A stretch of DNA of 64,000 bases from Streptococcus oralis (GCF_023611505.1 NZ_CP097843.1:496001-560000); one strand, 5' to 3'; positions 9,886 through 23,329 are shown, numbered from the stretch's first letter. The notes: generated by a model not told the origin, from the letters alone. Program-made: numbers and translations.

Positions 9886-10866
9886 ATGAAAAATCCAGAT
9901 TTTCTAGAAGAAATCAAGACTTATAAAGGAAGGGATGAGGTTCCAGAGGACTTTGATGCTTTCTGGGATGAGGAGGTCAAAAAAGTTTCCTCTCTTCCTG
10001 CCTACCAGTTGGAGGAAAGGGATTTTCATATTCCTCAAGTCAAGTGCTATGAGCTAACCTTTGAAGGAACCAATGAAGGCAAGGTCTACGCACGTGTCGT
10101 CCTTCCAAAGAGTGAGGGTAAAGTTCCCCTAATCTTTCACTTTCATGGCTATATGGGACGTGGTTGGGACTGGGCCGACATGCTGGCCTTCACCGTGGCT
10201 GGTTACGGGGTTGTTTCTATGGATGTTCGAGGCCAGTCAGGTTATTCGCAAGATGGCTTGCGTTCTCCTCTAGGGAATACCGTTAAGGGGCATATCATCC
10301 GTGGTGCTGTGGAAGGTCGGGATCATCTCTTTTATAAGGATGTCTATCTGGATATTTATCAGTTGATCGAAATTATTGCTAGTCTGCCTCAGGTAGATGA
10401 GAATCGGCTTTCCAGCTATGGTGCGTCACAAGGAGGGGCCTTAGCTCTGGTTGCAGCAGCGCTTAATCCTCGGATTCAGAAAACAGTTGCCATCTATCCT
10501 TTCTTGTCAGACTTTAGACGGGTGCTCGAGATTGGCAATACCAGCGAGGCCTATGATGAACTTTTCCGATATTTCAAGTTCCACGATCCCTTCCATGAAA
10601 CAGAAGAGGAAATCATGGCGACCCTTGCCTATATCGATGTGAAAAATCTTGCCCATCGCATTCAAGGTGAGGTCAAGATGATTACGGGCTTGGATGACGA
10701 TGTTTGCTATCCTATTACTCAGTTTGCGACATACAACCGTCTGACCTGTGACAAGGCCTATCGCATCATGCCAGAGTATGCTCACGAAGCCATGAATGTT
10801 TTTGTCAATGACCAAGTTTATAACTGGCTCTGTGGCAGCGAGATTCCTTTTAAGTACGTAAGATAA
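9886..10866 (+). CDS. Acetyl xylan esterase / cephalosporin-C deacetylase family esterase
   Basis: 326 aa alpha/beta hydrolase of the AXE1 family, which removes acetyl groups from sugars. The nucleophile Ser181 lies in SYGASQGGALALV. Further marks are HFHGYMGRGWDW (oxyanion region), SMDVRGQSG, the acid in GLDDDVCYP and the His in EYAHEAMNVF. No signal peptide is seen, so it is cytoplasmic. I chose 9886 because AAAAGGAG stands 7 nt upstream, although the frame is open earlier. Its place at the head of the nan region and its shared operator suggest it de-acetylates imported O-acetylated sialic acid or related sugars. That role is inference. Confidence 0.9.
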   Translation: MKNPDFLEEIKTYKGRDEVPEDFDAFWDEEVKKVSSLPAYQLEERDFHIPQVKCYELTFEGTNEGKVYARVVLPKSEGKVPLIFHFHGYMGRGWDWADMLAFTVAGYGVVSMDVRGQSGYSQDGLRSPLGNTVKGHIIRGAVEGRDHLFYKDVYLDIYQLIEIIASLPQVDENRLSSYGASQGGALALVAAALNPRIQKTVAIYPFLSDFRRVLEIGNTSEAYDELFRYFKFHDPFHETEEEIMATLAYIDVKNLAHRIQGEVKMITGLDDDVCYPITQFATYNRLTCDKAYRIMPEYAHEAMNVFVNDQVYNWLCGSEIPFKYVR

Positions 10867-10872
10867 TGAATG

Positions 10873-10897
10873 AGAGAGCCCAGGAGCTCTCTTTTTT
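10873..10897 (+). terminator. Rho-independent terminator after the esterase
   Basis: AGAGAGC and GCTCTCT form a 7-bp stem followed by a T run. Confidence 0.85.
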
Positions 10898-10909
10898 ATG
10901 TCCAAAACC

Positions 10910-10923
10910 TGAAAGTACTTTTA
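10910..10923 (+). promoter_or_regulatory. Candidate NanR operator 2 (upstream of nanA)
   Basis: TGAAAGTACTTTTA, preceded by CC as in operator 3. About 80 nt downstream lies the -10 TATAAT at 11003-11008, which has no consensus -35, as expected for an activated promoter. Confidence 0.55.
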
Positions 10924-11002
10924 GAAAAATTAAAATATTAAAATATCCTTAAAAGTAAAATCTATTCTGTGGGAACACAGATATAAATATAAGACTTTAT
11001 TG

Positions 11003-14596
<3,594 letters not shown>

Positions 14597-14628
14597 TAAG
14601 CAAAAGCTATTATAGCAAGTCTCAGAAG

Positions 14629-14661
14629 AGATAGCAGGTTTTCAAGCCTGCTATCTTTTTT
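14629..14661 (+). terminator. Rho-independent terminator after nanA
   Basis: AGATAGCAGG pairs with CCTGCTATCT (10 bp), followed by a T run. Confidence 0.9.
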
Positions 14662-14695
14662 GATGACATTCAGGTTGATTCGAAATCATAAGAGG

Positions 14696-14713
14696 CCTGA
14701 AACTACTTTCAGG
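14696..14713 (+). promoter_or_regulatory. Candidate NanR operator 3 (upstream of nanE)
   Basis: CCTGAAACTACTTTCAGG is the best copy of the shared motif: 7-bp perfect arms around CTAC. Confidence 0.6.
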
Positions 14714-14767
14714 ATAGTCTGTTCTATAAAATACTTTTGAAACTGAAATCTATTCTACCATAAGCTA

Positions 14768-14796
14768 TTGAAAGCGCTTAACAAATAATATATAAT
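14768..14796 (+). promoter_or_regulatory. nanE-sat promoter with overlapping cre-like site
   Basis: TTGAAA (14768-14773), 17 bp, TATAAT (14791-14796). TTGAAAGCGCTTAACA covers the -35 and resembles a cre site, so CcpA bound there would block polymerase. Confidence 0.7.
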
Positions 14797-14829
14797 AAGC
14801 CCATAAGAACAAGAAAGGGAGGAAAGAGG

Positions 14830-15528
14830 ATGCCACAGATCAGCAAAGAAGCCTTGATTGAACAAATCAAAGATGGAATCATTGTCTCTTGCCAGGCACT
14901 TCCTCACGAACCGCTTTATACAGAAGCGGGAGGAGTCATTCCCTTGCTAGTCAAAGCGGCTGAGCAAGGTGGAGCAGTCGGTATCCGAGCGAATAGTGTT
15001 CGCGATATCAAGGAGATCAAGGAGGTTACGAAACTCCCAATTATCGGAATCATCAAACGTGACTATCCGCCACAGGAGCCTTTCATTACAGCTACGATGA
15101 GAGAAGTTGATGAACTGGCTGAACTAGATATTGAGGTCATTGCTCTGGATTGTACCAAACGTGAACGTTACGATGGTTTGGAAATCCAAGACTTTATCCG
15201 ACAAGTCAAAGAAAAATATCCGCATCAACTCTTAATGGCTGATACCAGTACGTTTGAAGAGGGAATCGCAGCAGTTGAAGCAGGGATTGATTTTGTAGGA
15301 ACAACCCTATCAGGTTACACTTCTTATAGTCCTAAAGTAGATGGTCCAGACTTTGAACTGATCAAAAAGCTTTGTGAAGCAGGAGTGGATGTCATCGCTG
15401 AAGGGAAAATTCATACACCTGAACAAGCCAAACAAATCCTTGAATATGGGGTGCGAGGCATCGTTGTCGGTGGAGCAATTACTAGACCAAAAGAGATTAC
15501 GGAACGCTTTGTTGCCGGTCTTAAATAA
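14830..15528 (+). CDS. nanE: N-acylglucosamine-6-phosphate 2-epimerase NanE
   Basis: 232 aa TIM-barrel enzyme that converts N-acetylmannosamine-6-phosphate to N-acetylglucosamine-6-phosphate, after the lyase and kinase steps encoded at 20.6-22.5 kb. Family marks: [56 protein letters not shown], and the phosphate-binding [14 protein letters not shown] with [25 protein letters not shown] ribosome site precedes the ATG. It leads an operon with the sat transporter genes. Confidence 0.95.
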   Translation: MPQISKEALIEQIKDGIIVSCQALPHEPLYTEAGGVIPLLVKAAEQGGAVGIRANSVRDIKEIKEVTKLPIIGIIKRDYPPQEPFITATMREVDELAELDIEVIALDCTKRERYDGLEIQDFIRQVKEKYPHQLLMADTSTFEEGIAAVEAGIDFVGTTLSGYTSYSPKVDGPDFELIKKLCEAGVDVIAEGKIHTPEQAKQILEYGVRGIVVGGAITRPKEITERFVAGLK

Positions 15529-15575
15529 CACAATCTCAAAACAGAGGAGAGTGGTCGATGAGTCGGATAAAATAA

Positions 15576-16970
<1,395 letters not shown>

Positions 16971-16989
16971 GCACTAAGTCAGATTGATT

Positions 16990-17036
16990 CCCCCCTTTTC
17001 CCTGTGCACTATGGTGTAAGAAAAGGGGGACTTTTG
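16990..17036 (+). terminator. Intra-operon terminator/attenuator after satA
   Basis: CCCCCTTTTC (16991-17000) pairs with GAAAAGGGGG (17020-17029), followed by a short, interrupted T run. It may lower permease expression relative to the binding protein. Confidence 0.7.
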
Positions 17037-17048
17037 TTTGAAATGGTA

Positions 17049-17128
17049 GGAACTGTCACGAAATTAAAATGAAGTTCTTACATAAGCGAATCTTAAAAAA
17101 TTTCATTTTGGTTTTAAAACAGTTCAAG
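17049..17128 (+). other. Long imperfect inverted repeat in the satA-satB gap
   Basis: GAACTGT near 17050 pairs with ACAGTTC near 17127. Inside, AAAATGAA pairs with TTTCATTTT. The RNA could fold into one long arm that ends about 40 nt before the permease start. Confidence 0.4.
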
Positions 17129-17168
17129 AAAATCAAAAACTATTCTATTTGAAAGAGAGGTGCCGACT

Positions 17169-18056
17169 GTGAAAGTCAATAAAATTCGTATGCGGGAAAC
17201 AGTGATTTCCTACGCTTTCCTAGCACCAGTATTATTCTTCTTTGTGATCTTTGTCTTGGCTCCTATGATTATGGGATTCATTACAAGTTTCTTCAACTAC
17301 TCCATGACTAAATTTGAGTTTGTGGGCTTGGAAAACTACATTCGCATGTTTAAAGACCCTGTCTTTGTGAAGTCTTTGATCAATACCGTTATCCTGGTTA
17401 TTGGATCTGTTCCGATTGTGGTTCTCTTCTCGCTCTTTGTAGCATCTCAAACCTATCATCAAAATGCCATTGCTCGATCTTTCTATCGTTTCGTCTTCTT
17501 CCTACCAGTTGTAACAGGTAGTGTTGCCGTAACGGTTGTATGGAAATGGATCTATGACCCTCTATCAGGGATTTTGAACTTTGTCCTTAAGTCAAGCCAT
17601 GTCATCAGCCAAAACATTTCTTGGTTGGGTGACAAAAACTGGGCTTTGCTAGCGATTATGATTATCCTTTTGACAACATCTGTTGGTCAACCGATTATCC
17701 TTTATATCGCTGCCATGGGAAATATTGACAATTCACTAGTTGAAGCAGCGCGTGTTGACGGTGCGACTGAATTTCAAGTCTTCTGGAAGATCAAATGGCC
17801 TAGCCTTCTTCCAACAACTCTTTACATCGCGATCATCACAACCATCAACTCATTCCAATGTTTCGCCTTGATTCAATTGTTGACTTCTGGTGGTCCAAAC
17901 TACTCAACAAGTACCTTGATGTACTACCTTTACGAAAAAGCCTTCCAATTGACAGAGTACGGCTATGCAAATACCATCGGTGTCTTCTTGGCAGTGATGA
18001 TTGCCATTGTCAGCTTTGCTCAATTCAAGATCCTCGGAAACGACGTAGAATACTAA
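17169..18056 (+). CDS. satB: Sialic acid ABC transporter permease (SatB type)
   Basis: 295 aa inner-membrane permease of the MalF/UgpA class with six likely spans; the first covers about residues 13-38. The EAA motif that docks the ATPase is visible as EAARVDGATEFQVFWKIKWP. I chose the GTG at 17169: AGAGAGG stands 9 nt upstream and the protein then starts KVNKIRMRETV. A GTG at 17160 in the same frame overlaps that ribosome site. It is followed 15 nt later by the second permease, and the two form a heterodimeric channel. Confidence 0.9.
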   Translation: MKVNKIRMRETVISYAFLAPVLFFFVIFVLAPMIMGFITSFFNYSMTKFEFVGLENYIRMFKDPVFVKSLINTVILVIGSVPIVVLFSLFVASQTYHQNAIARSFYRFVFFLPVVTGSVAVTVVWKWIYDPLSGILNFVLKSSHVISQNISWLGDKNWALLAIMIILLTTSVGQPIILYIAAMGNIDNSLVEAARVDGATEFQVFWKIKWPSLLPTTLYIAIITTINSFQCFALIQLLTSGGPNYSTSTLMYYLYEKAFQLTEYGYANTIGVFLAVMIAIVSFAQFKILGNDVEY

Positions 18057-18071
18057 AGAAAGGAGACAGTT

Positions 18072-18911
18072 ATGCAACCTACACAAAAGAAACCCTTAAC
18101 AGCTTTTACTGTTATCTCAACGATTATCTTGCTCTTGTTGACCGTACTGTTCATCTTTCCATTCTACTGGATCTTGACAGGGGCCTTCAAATCACAACCT
18201 GATACCATTATGATTCCACCACAGTGGTTCCCTAAAATGCCAACCATGGAGAACTTCCAACAACTCATGGTGCAAAACCCTGCTATGCAGTGGATGTGGA
18301 ACTCTGTATTTATCTCACTGGTAACCATGTTCCTAGTGTGTGCCACCTCTTCTCTAGCAGGTTATGTCTTGGCTAAAAAACGTTTCTATGGTCAGCGCAT
18401 TCTCTTTGCAGTCTTTATCGCTGCCATGGCTCTTCCAAAACAAGTTGTCCTTGTACCATTGGTACGTATCGTCAACTTCATGGGAATTCACGATACTCTC
18501 TGGGCAGTTATCCTGCCTTTGATTGGATGGCCATTTGGGGTCTTCCTCATGAAACAGTTCAGTGAAAACATCCCTACAGAATTGCTTGAATCAGCTAAAA
18601 TCGACGGTTGTGGTGAAATTCGTACTTTCTGGAGCGTAGCCTTCCCTATTGTGAAGCCAGGATTTGCAGCCCTTGCAATCTTTACCTTCATCAATACTTG
18701 GAACGACTACTTCATGCAGTTGGTTATGTTGACTTCACGTCAAAACTTGACCATCTCACTCGGGGTTGCGACCATGCAGGCCGAAATGGCAACTAACTAT
18801 GGTTTGATCATGGCTGGTGCAGCTCTTGCAGCCGTACCAATCGTAACCGTCTTCCTTGTCTTCCAAAAATCCTTCACACAAGGGATTACTATGGGAGCGG
18901 TTAAAGGATAA
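18072..18911 (+). CDS. satC: Sialic acid ABC transporter permease (SatC type)
   Basis: 279 aa permease of the MalG/UgpE class with six likely membrane spans. Its EAA loop is ESAKIDGCGEIRTFWSVAFP. It starts after AAAGGAGACAGTT, 15 nt behind the first permease, and pairs with it. The stop codon runs into a BOX repeat. Confidence 0.92.
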   Translation: MQPTQKKPLTAFTVISTIILLLLTVLFIFPFYWILTGAFKSQPDTIMIPPQWFPKMPTMENFQQLMVQNPAMQWMWNSVFISLVTMFLVCATSSLAGYVLAKKRFYGQRILFAVFIAAMALPKQVVLVPLVRIVNFMGIHDTLWAVILPLIGWPFGVFLMKQFSENIPTELLESAKIDGCGEIRTFWSVAFPIVKPGFAALAIFTFINTWNDYFMQLVMLTSRQNLTISLGVATMQAEMATNYGLIMAGAALAAVPIVTVFLVFQKSFTQGITMGAVKG

Positions 18912-19015
18912 TACTCTGCGAAAATCGAATTCAAACTACTTCAGCATCACCTTGCCATACTTAAGTACTGCCTGCGGTTAGCTTCCTAGTTTGTTCTTCG
19001 ATTTTCATTGAGTAT
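18911..19015 (+). repeat. BOX element, AC type (no boxB)
   Basis: 105 nt with inverted ends ATACTC / GAGTAT and GAAAATCGAA / TTCGATTTTC. The first half matches boxA (CTTCAGCATCACCTTGCC is close to the known BOX primer region) and the second half matches boxC (CCTGCGGTTAGCTTCCTAG). boxB is absent. BOX elements are dispersed in S. pneumoniae and relatives. It overlaps the last base of the permease stop codon. Confidence 0.8.
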
Positions 19016-19029
19016 AAGAGAATACAGAG

Positions 19030-19092
19030 TTATAAGTGTCTACAAAATGTTGGGTATTTGCTTACCTTAGAGATTTTGTCAGACACTTATAA
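19030..19092 (+). repeat. 63-nt stem-loop element with 12-bp perfect inverted ends
   Basis: TTATAAGTGTCT (19030-19041) and AGACACTTATAA (19081-19092) are exact inverse copies. CAAAAT/ATTTTG continues the stem and GGTA/TACC pairs inside. It lies 14 nt after the BOX element. I cannot assign it to a named family. Confidence 0.6.
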
Positions 19093-19147
19093 ACTTAAGA
19101 ATGAACTCTTTTCATGATACTAGTTAGAGTAGGTTTGTTTTATTGTA

Positions 19148-19301
19148 TCTATTTCCCGCTTTAGTGGTATCTAAGATAAGCAATTTACGCTTATCTTAGA
19201 CGGAATTTTTGAGACTGACGATGAAAGAGCAAAGGGCTCAAAAATTAGGAATGAAATTCTGAAGGAATTTGCTTCCGTCCGCACTATTATAGGGAAATAG
19301 A
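19148..19301 (+). repeat. 154-nt multi-arm inverted-repeat element, unclassified
   Basis: The ends are perfect 10-bp inverse copies (TCTATTTCCC at 19148, GGGAAATAGA ending at 19301). Inside are an 11-bp arm (CTAAGATAAGC 19171-19181 / GCTTATCTTAG 19189-19199), a closing stem ACGGA / TCCGT (19200-19204 / 19274-19278) and an inner 10-bp arm (AATTTTTGAG 19204-19213 / CTCAAAAATT 19237-19246). It could be a MITE/RUP-like element or a structured RNA leader of the next gene. Confidence 0.5.
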
Positions 19302-19355
19302 GAAAGGATAATTCGGAACTGAAAAATAGTAATTATCAGAAACGAAGGAAACAGT

Positions 19356-19808
19356 ATGATTTTTGACGATTTGAAAAACATCGCCTTTTACAAGGGAATC
19401 CATCCCAATCTAGACAAGGCTATCGACTATCTCTATCAGCACCGTAAGGATTCTTTCGAACTCGGTAAGTATGAGATTGACGGGGACAAGGTCTTTCTAG
19501 TTGTTCAGGAAAATGTCCTCAATCAGGCTGAAAATAACCAATTTGAGCATCATAAGAACTATGCAGATTTGCATTTGCTGGTAGAAGGGCATGAATATTC
19601 GAGATACGGTTCACGTATCAAAGACGAGGCGGTAGCATTTGATGAAGCAAGCGACATTGGTTTTGTCCATTGTCATGAAGGCTACCCACTCTTGTTGGGT
19701 TATCACAATTTTGCGATTTTCTTCCCAGGAGAACCTCACCAGCCAAATGGTTATGCAGGTATGGAAGAGAAGGTTCGCAAATATCTCTTTAAAATTTTGA
19801 TTGATTAA
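19356..19808 (+). CDS. YhcH/YjgK/YiaL family protein
   Basis: 150 aa cupin-fold protein of the DUF386 family, often found in sialic acid operons. It is thought to act on sugar anomers or N-acetylneuraminate derivatives, but the reaction is not certain. Marks include HKNYADLHLLVEGHEYSRYG and GYHNFAIFFPGEPHQPNGY, which hold the conserved His/Glu metal-site residues. A GAAGGAAACAGT ribosome site precedes the ATG. It is separated from the sat genes by the repeat-filled gap 18912-19355 and followed closely by the DUF624 gene. Confidence 0.88.
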   Translation: MIFDDLKNIAFYKGIHPNLDKAIDYLYQHRKDSFELGKYEIDGDKVFLVVQENVLNQAENNQFEHHKNYADLHLLVEGHEYSRYGSRIKDEAVAFDEASDIGFVHCHEGYPLLLGYHNFAIFFPGEPHQPNGYAGMEEKVRKYLFKILID

Positions 19809-19828
19809 AAGAATCAGGAGGAGCAAAC

Positions 19829-20473
19829 ATGGCACAAAAAGGAGTAAGCCTAATCAAGGCAGCATTTGATACAGATAATTTTCTCATGCGTTTCAGTGAG
19901 AAGGTCTTGGATATCGTCACAGTCAATCTTCTTTTTGTCGTCTCTTGTTTGCCCATCGTGACGATTGGAGTGGCGAAAATCAGTCTTTACGAGACCATGT
20001 TTGAGATTAAGAGAAGCAGACGGGTACCAGTCTTTAGAACTTATCTAAGAGCCTTCAAGCAAAATCTGAAACTGGGTTTCCAATTAGGTTTGCTGGAGTT
20101 AGGCATTGTGTCATTAAGCCTTCTAGATCTCTATCTCTTCTGGGGTCAGACAGCTTTGCCTTTCCAGATTGTGAAAGCTATTTGTTTGGGGATTCTCATC
20201 TTCCTCACTCTGGTGATGCTGGCTAGTTATCCCATTGCTGCGCGCTATGATTTGTCTTGGAAAGAAGTGTTGCAAAAAGGGCTTATCCTAGCAAGTTTTA
20301 ACTTTCCATGGTTCTTCCTCATGTTAGCCACTCTCTTTCTCATTGTGATGGTTCTTTATCTATCCGCCTTCACTCTCCTTTTGGGTGGGTCAGCCTTTAT
20401 CCTCTTTGGTTTTGGTTTGCTAGTCTTTCTCCAAGCAGGTTTGATGGAGAAAATCTTCGCCAAATACCAGTAG
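19829..20473 (+). CDS. DUF624 (YesL-like) membrane protein
   Basis: 214 aa integral membrane protein with about five spans. DUF624 proteins sit beside CUT1 sugar ABC transporters in firmicutes and may help transporter assembly; the role is unproven. Family marks are FMRFSEKVLDIVTVNLLFVV near the N-terminus and a PIVTIG turn after span 1. A CAGGAGGAG ribosome site precedes the ATG. It is the last gene before a new NanR-type operator. Confidence 0.85.
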   Translation: MAQKGVSLIKAAFDTDNFLMRFSEKVLDIVTVNLLFVVSCLPIVTIGVAKISLYETMFEIKRSRRVPVFRTYLRAFKQNLKLGFQLGLLELGIVSLSLLDLYLFWGQTALPFQIVKAICLGILIFLTLVMLASYPIAARYDLSWKEVLQKGLILASFNFPWFFLMLATLFLIVMVLYLSAFTLLLGGSAFILFGFGLLVFLQAGLMEKIFAKYQ

Positions 20474-20486
20474 GATGGCTTGTTTC

Positions 20487-20500
20487 TGAAACTACTTTCA
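20487..20500 (+). promoter_or_regulatory. Candidate NanR operator 4 (upstream of the lyase-kinase operon)
   Basis: TGAAACTACTTTCA. A second similar element, TCTAAAATAC then GTAGAAACT, follows about 13 nt later, as it does in looser form after operator 3. Confidence 0.6.
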
Positions 20501-20556
20501 ATCGTTACAGTTTCTAAAATACAAGTAGAAACTAAAATCTAAGTGTATACAAGATA

Positions 20557-20585
20557 TTGAAAGCGATTTTCACAAGGTGTATACT
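20557..20585 (+). promoter_or_regulatory. Lyase-kinase promoter with overlapping cre-like site
   Basis: TTGAAA (20557-20562), 17 bp, TATACT (20580-20585). TTGAAAGCGATTTTCA overlaps the -35 and resembles cre, the same layout as at nanE. Confidence 0.7.
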
Positions 20586-20642
20586 AAACTTGTAAAAATA
20601 GAACTGCTCTTAGCAGAAAAAAGAAATCTTAGGAGAAAATCT

Positions 20643-21560
20643 ATGTCAGATTTGAAAAAATACGAAGGTGTCATTCCAGCCTTCTACGCATGTTATGATG
20701 ATCAAGGAGAAGTCAGTCCAGAGCGTACGCGTACCTTGGTTCAATACTTCATTGATAAGGGAGTTCAAGGTCTCTATGTCAACGGTTCTTCTGGTGAATG
20801 TATCTACCAAAGCGTAGAGGACCGCAAGTTGATTTTGGAAGAAGTCATGGCAGTTGCTAAGGGCAAATTGACCATCATCGCTCACGTAGCTTGCAACAAT
20901 ACCAAAGACAGTATGGAACTTGCTCGCCACGCGGAAAGCTTGGGTGTAGATGCCATTGCAACGATTCCACCGATTTACTTCCGCTTGCCAGAATACTCAG
21001 TTGCCAAATACTGGAATGACATTAGTGCTGCAGCACCAAACACAGACTATGTTATCTACAATATTCCTCAATTGGCAGGTGTTGCTTTGACTCCAAGTCT
21101 TTATACTGAAATGTTGAAGAATCCTCGTGTTATCGGTGTTAAGAACTCTTCTATGCCAGTTCAAGATATCCAAACCTTTGTCAGCCTTGGTGGAGAAGAC
21201 CACATCGTATTCAATGGTCCAGATGAACAGTTCCTAGGTGGACGACTCATGGGTGCCAAAGCTGGTATCGGTGGTACTTATGGTGCGATGCCAGAACTCT
21301 TCTTGAAACTTAATGAGTTGATTGCTGACAAAGACTTGGAAACAGCTCGTGAATTGCAATACGCTATCAATGCAATCATTGGTAAATTGACTGCTGCACA
21401 TGGAAATATGTACGGTGTCATCAAAGAAGTTTTGAAGATCAATGAAGGTTTGAACATTGGTTCAGTTCGTTCACCATTGACACCAGTAACTGAAGAAGAT
21501 CGCCCAGTTGTAGAAGCAGCTGCAGCCTTGATTCGTGAAACCAAGGAGCGCTTCCTCTAA
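20643..21560 (+). CDS. N-acetylneuraminate lyase
   Basis: 305 aa, DHDPS/NAL family class I aldolase that splits N-acetylneuraminate into N-acetylmannosamine and pyruvate in the cytoplasm. Motifs: NGSSGECIYQS (substrate GxxGE), the catalytic Tyr in DYVIYNIPQLAGV, and the Schiff-base Lys in VIGVKNSSMP. The Ser-Gly after GS and the GVKNSS context favour sialic acid lyase over dihydrodipicolinate synthase, and the neighbours agree. I chose 20643, with TTAGGAG upstream, over an open frame from 20577. It is called nanA in other bacteria, not to be confused with the sialidase. Confidence 0.92.
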   Translation: MSDLKKYEGVIPAFYACYDDQGEVSPERTRTLVQYFIDKGVQGLYVNGSSGECIYQSVEDRKLILEEVMAVAKGKLTIIAHVACNNTKDSMELARHAESLGVDAIATIPPIYFRLPEYSVAKYWNDISAAAPNTDYVIYNIPQLAGVALTPSLYTEMLKNPRVIGVKNSSMPVQDIQTFVSLGGEDHIVFNGPDEQFLGGRLMGAKAGIGGTYGAMPELFLKLNELIADKDLETARELQYAINAIIGKLTAAHGNMYGVIKEVLKINEGLNIGSVRSPLTPVTEEDRPVVEAAAALIRETKERFL

Positions 21561-21577
21561 TCCATAAGGAGGTATTT

Positions 21578-22462
21578 ATGACACACTACGTTGCAATTGA
21601 TATTGGTGGAACCAACATCAAATATGGTTTGATTGACCAAGAAGGCCAACTTGTTGAATCGCATGAAATGCCAACTGAGGCGCAAAAGGGTGGACCCCAT
21701 ATCTTACAAAAGACAAAAGATATCGTAGCCAGCTATTTAGAAAAAGGTCCAGTAGCAGGTGTTGCCATTTCTTCAGCGGGAATGGTCGATCCAGACAAAG
21801 GTGAGATTTTCTATGCTGGGCCTCAAATTCCTAACTATGCAGGAACCCAGTTCAAGAAGGAAATCGAGACTAGCTTTAATATTCCTTGTGAAATTGAAAA
21901 TGATGTCAACTGCGCAGGTCTTGCTGAGGCAGTATCTGGTTCAGGAAAGGGAGCGAGTGTGACACTTTGCTTGACCATTGGAACAGGTATCGGTGGTTGC
22001 TTGATTATGGATGGGAAAGTTTTCCATGGATTTAGCAATTCAGCCTGTGAAGTCGGTTATATGCATATGCAGGATGGTGCTTTCCAAGATTTGGCTTCTA
22101 CGACAGCCTTGGTAGAGTATGTGGCTTCAGCTCATGGTGATTCAGTTGATCAGTGGAATGGTCGTCGTATCTTTAAGGAAGCCACTGAAGGAAACAAGAT
22201 CTGCATGGCTGGTATTGACCGGATGGTAGATTACCTTGGAAAAGGTCTGGCAAATATTTGCTACGTCGCCAATCCAGAAGTGGTCATTCTCGGTGGTGGT
22301 ATTATGGGGCAAGAGGCTATTCTCAAACCCAAGATCCGCACAGCCTTGAAGGCAGCCTTGGTACCGAGTCTAGCTGAAAAAACACGATTAGAATTTGCCC
22401 ATCACCAAAATACAGCAGGTATGTTGGGAGCCTATTATCATTTCAAAACAAAACAATCCTAG
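21578..22462 (+). CDS. nanK: ROK-family N-acetylmannosamine kinase
   Basis: 294 aa sugar kinase of the ROK family, presumed to phosphorylate N-acetylmannosamine made by the lyase 18 nt upstream. Marks: ATP loop DIGGTNIKYG at the N-terminus, AISSAGMVDP, ENDVNCAGLAE with the catalytic Asp, GTGIGGCLIMDG, and EVVILGGGIM. The usual ROK zinc motif (CGCG..GC) is missing; SACEVGYM stands in its place. An AAGGAGG ribosome site precedes the ATG. Confidence 0.88.
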   Translation: MTHYVAIDIGGTNIKYGLIDQEGQLVESHEMPTEAQKGGPHILQKTKDIVASYLEKGPVAGVAISSAGMVDPDKGEIFYAGPQIPNYAGTQFKKEIETSFNIPCEIENDVNCAGLAEAVSGSGKGASVTLCLTIGTGIGGCLIMDGKVFHGFSNSACEVGYMHMQDGAFQDLASTTALVEYVASAHGDSVDQWNGRRIFKEATEGNKICMAGIDRMVDYLGKGLANICYVANPEVVILGGGIMGQEAILKPKIRTALKAALVPSLAEKTRLEFAHHQNTAGMLGAYYHFKTKQS

Positions 22463-22488
22463 TTTGGTTCAACCAAACTAGGATTTTC
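22455..22488. terminator. Bidirectional terminator between nanK and the RpiR regulator
   Basis: AATCCTAGTTTGGTT and its inverse AACCAAACTAGGATT form a 15-bp stem with T-rich ends in both directions. The convergent genes end at its edges. Confidence 0.85.
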
Positions 22489-23329
22489 TAACGCGTTTTT
22501 GTCTACGATAGCCATTGAGTTTTTTATTTTCCCAATAGCTATTAAAGATTTTCTCCTTGCTTTCACGATTGATTTCCAAAAAGTAGGCGTAAACCAAATC
22601 TATAAGGAAGAGCATAGGGAGTTGAGCGGAAATACGCTGGATGTAAGAAGATTGACTATGGCTTGCCACAAGGACTGTTTCGGTATAGGCTTGACTATCT
22701 TTATTGGGAACACTTGTAAAGAGTACAGTCTTCGCCCCCATCTCTTTTGCGTCTAATAGACTGTCTAAAATAGAAGGAGTTGTACCAGAAAGTGAGAAAC
22801 CGAGTACGAGACAATTTTCATCCATGATGCTGGTCGTCCATGCAAAGCCGTCCTGATCGGTTAAGGCTTCACAGACCACACCCAGACGCATGAAACGCAA
22901 TTTCATTTCACGAGCGACAAGACCGGAACTGCCTGTTCCAAAGAAGTAGACACGCTCAGCATCTTCGATTAACTGGGCGACTCGTTCCAGTTGTTCTTCG
23001 TCAATCAAATCCTGTGTTTGTTCTCGCATGATACTGTAGCTTCGCAAAACACGTTTGGTCAAAGGACTATGTTTGTGCGAATGAGTGTCCTGTTTACTCG
23101 CCTGATGCTGGTATTGAAAGACAAATTCTCTGTAACCTGTAAAACCACACTTTTTAGCAAAGCGGGTCAGCGCTGCTTGGGAGATATGTAATTTCTGGGT
23201 AACTTGCTGAGAAGAAAGATCATCTTGGATCGTTTCAGGTTGTAAAAAATAGCGAGCGATTTCTTGCTCAAGCTCGGTTAATTCTTCAAAATGGAGGTCG
23301 ATTATGGTTGCGATGTCTGGTTTGTTCAT
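22478..23329 (-). CDS. nanR: RpiR-family transcriptional regulator (NanR type)
   Basis: 283 aa. The N-terminal helix-turn-helix domain (about 1-75, with QVTQKLHISQAALTRFAKKC) is followed by a SIS phosphosugar-binding domain (about 110-245, with YFFGTGSSGLVAREMKLR and GFSLSGTTPSILD). Such regulators sense amino-sugar phosphates. It lies convergent to the lyase-kinase operon, and the four 14-nt palindromes in the region are its likely targets (inference). GGAGCCTC precedes the ATG. Confidence 0.9.
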   Translation of the reverse strand: MNKPDIATIIDLHFEELTELEQEIARYFLQPETIQDDLSSQQVTQKLHISQAALTRFAKKCGFTGYREFVFQYQHQASKQDTHSHKHSPLTKRVLRSYSIMREQTQDLIDEEQLERVAQLIEDAERVYFFGTGSSGLVAREMKLRFMRLGVVCEALTDQDGFAWTTSIMDENCLVLGFSLSGTTPSILDSLLDAKEMGAKTVLFTSVPNKDSQAYTETVLVASHSQSSYIQRISAQLPMLFLIDLVYAYFLEINRESKEKIFNSYWENKKLNGYRRQKRVRKS

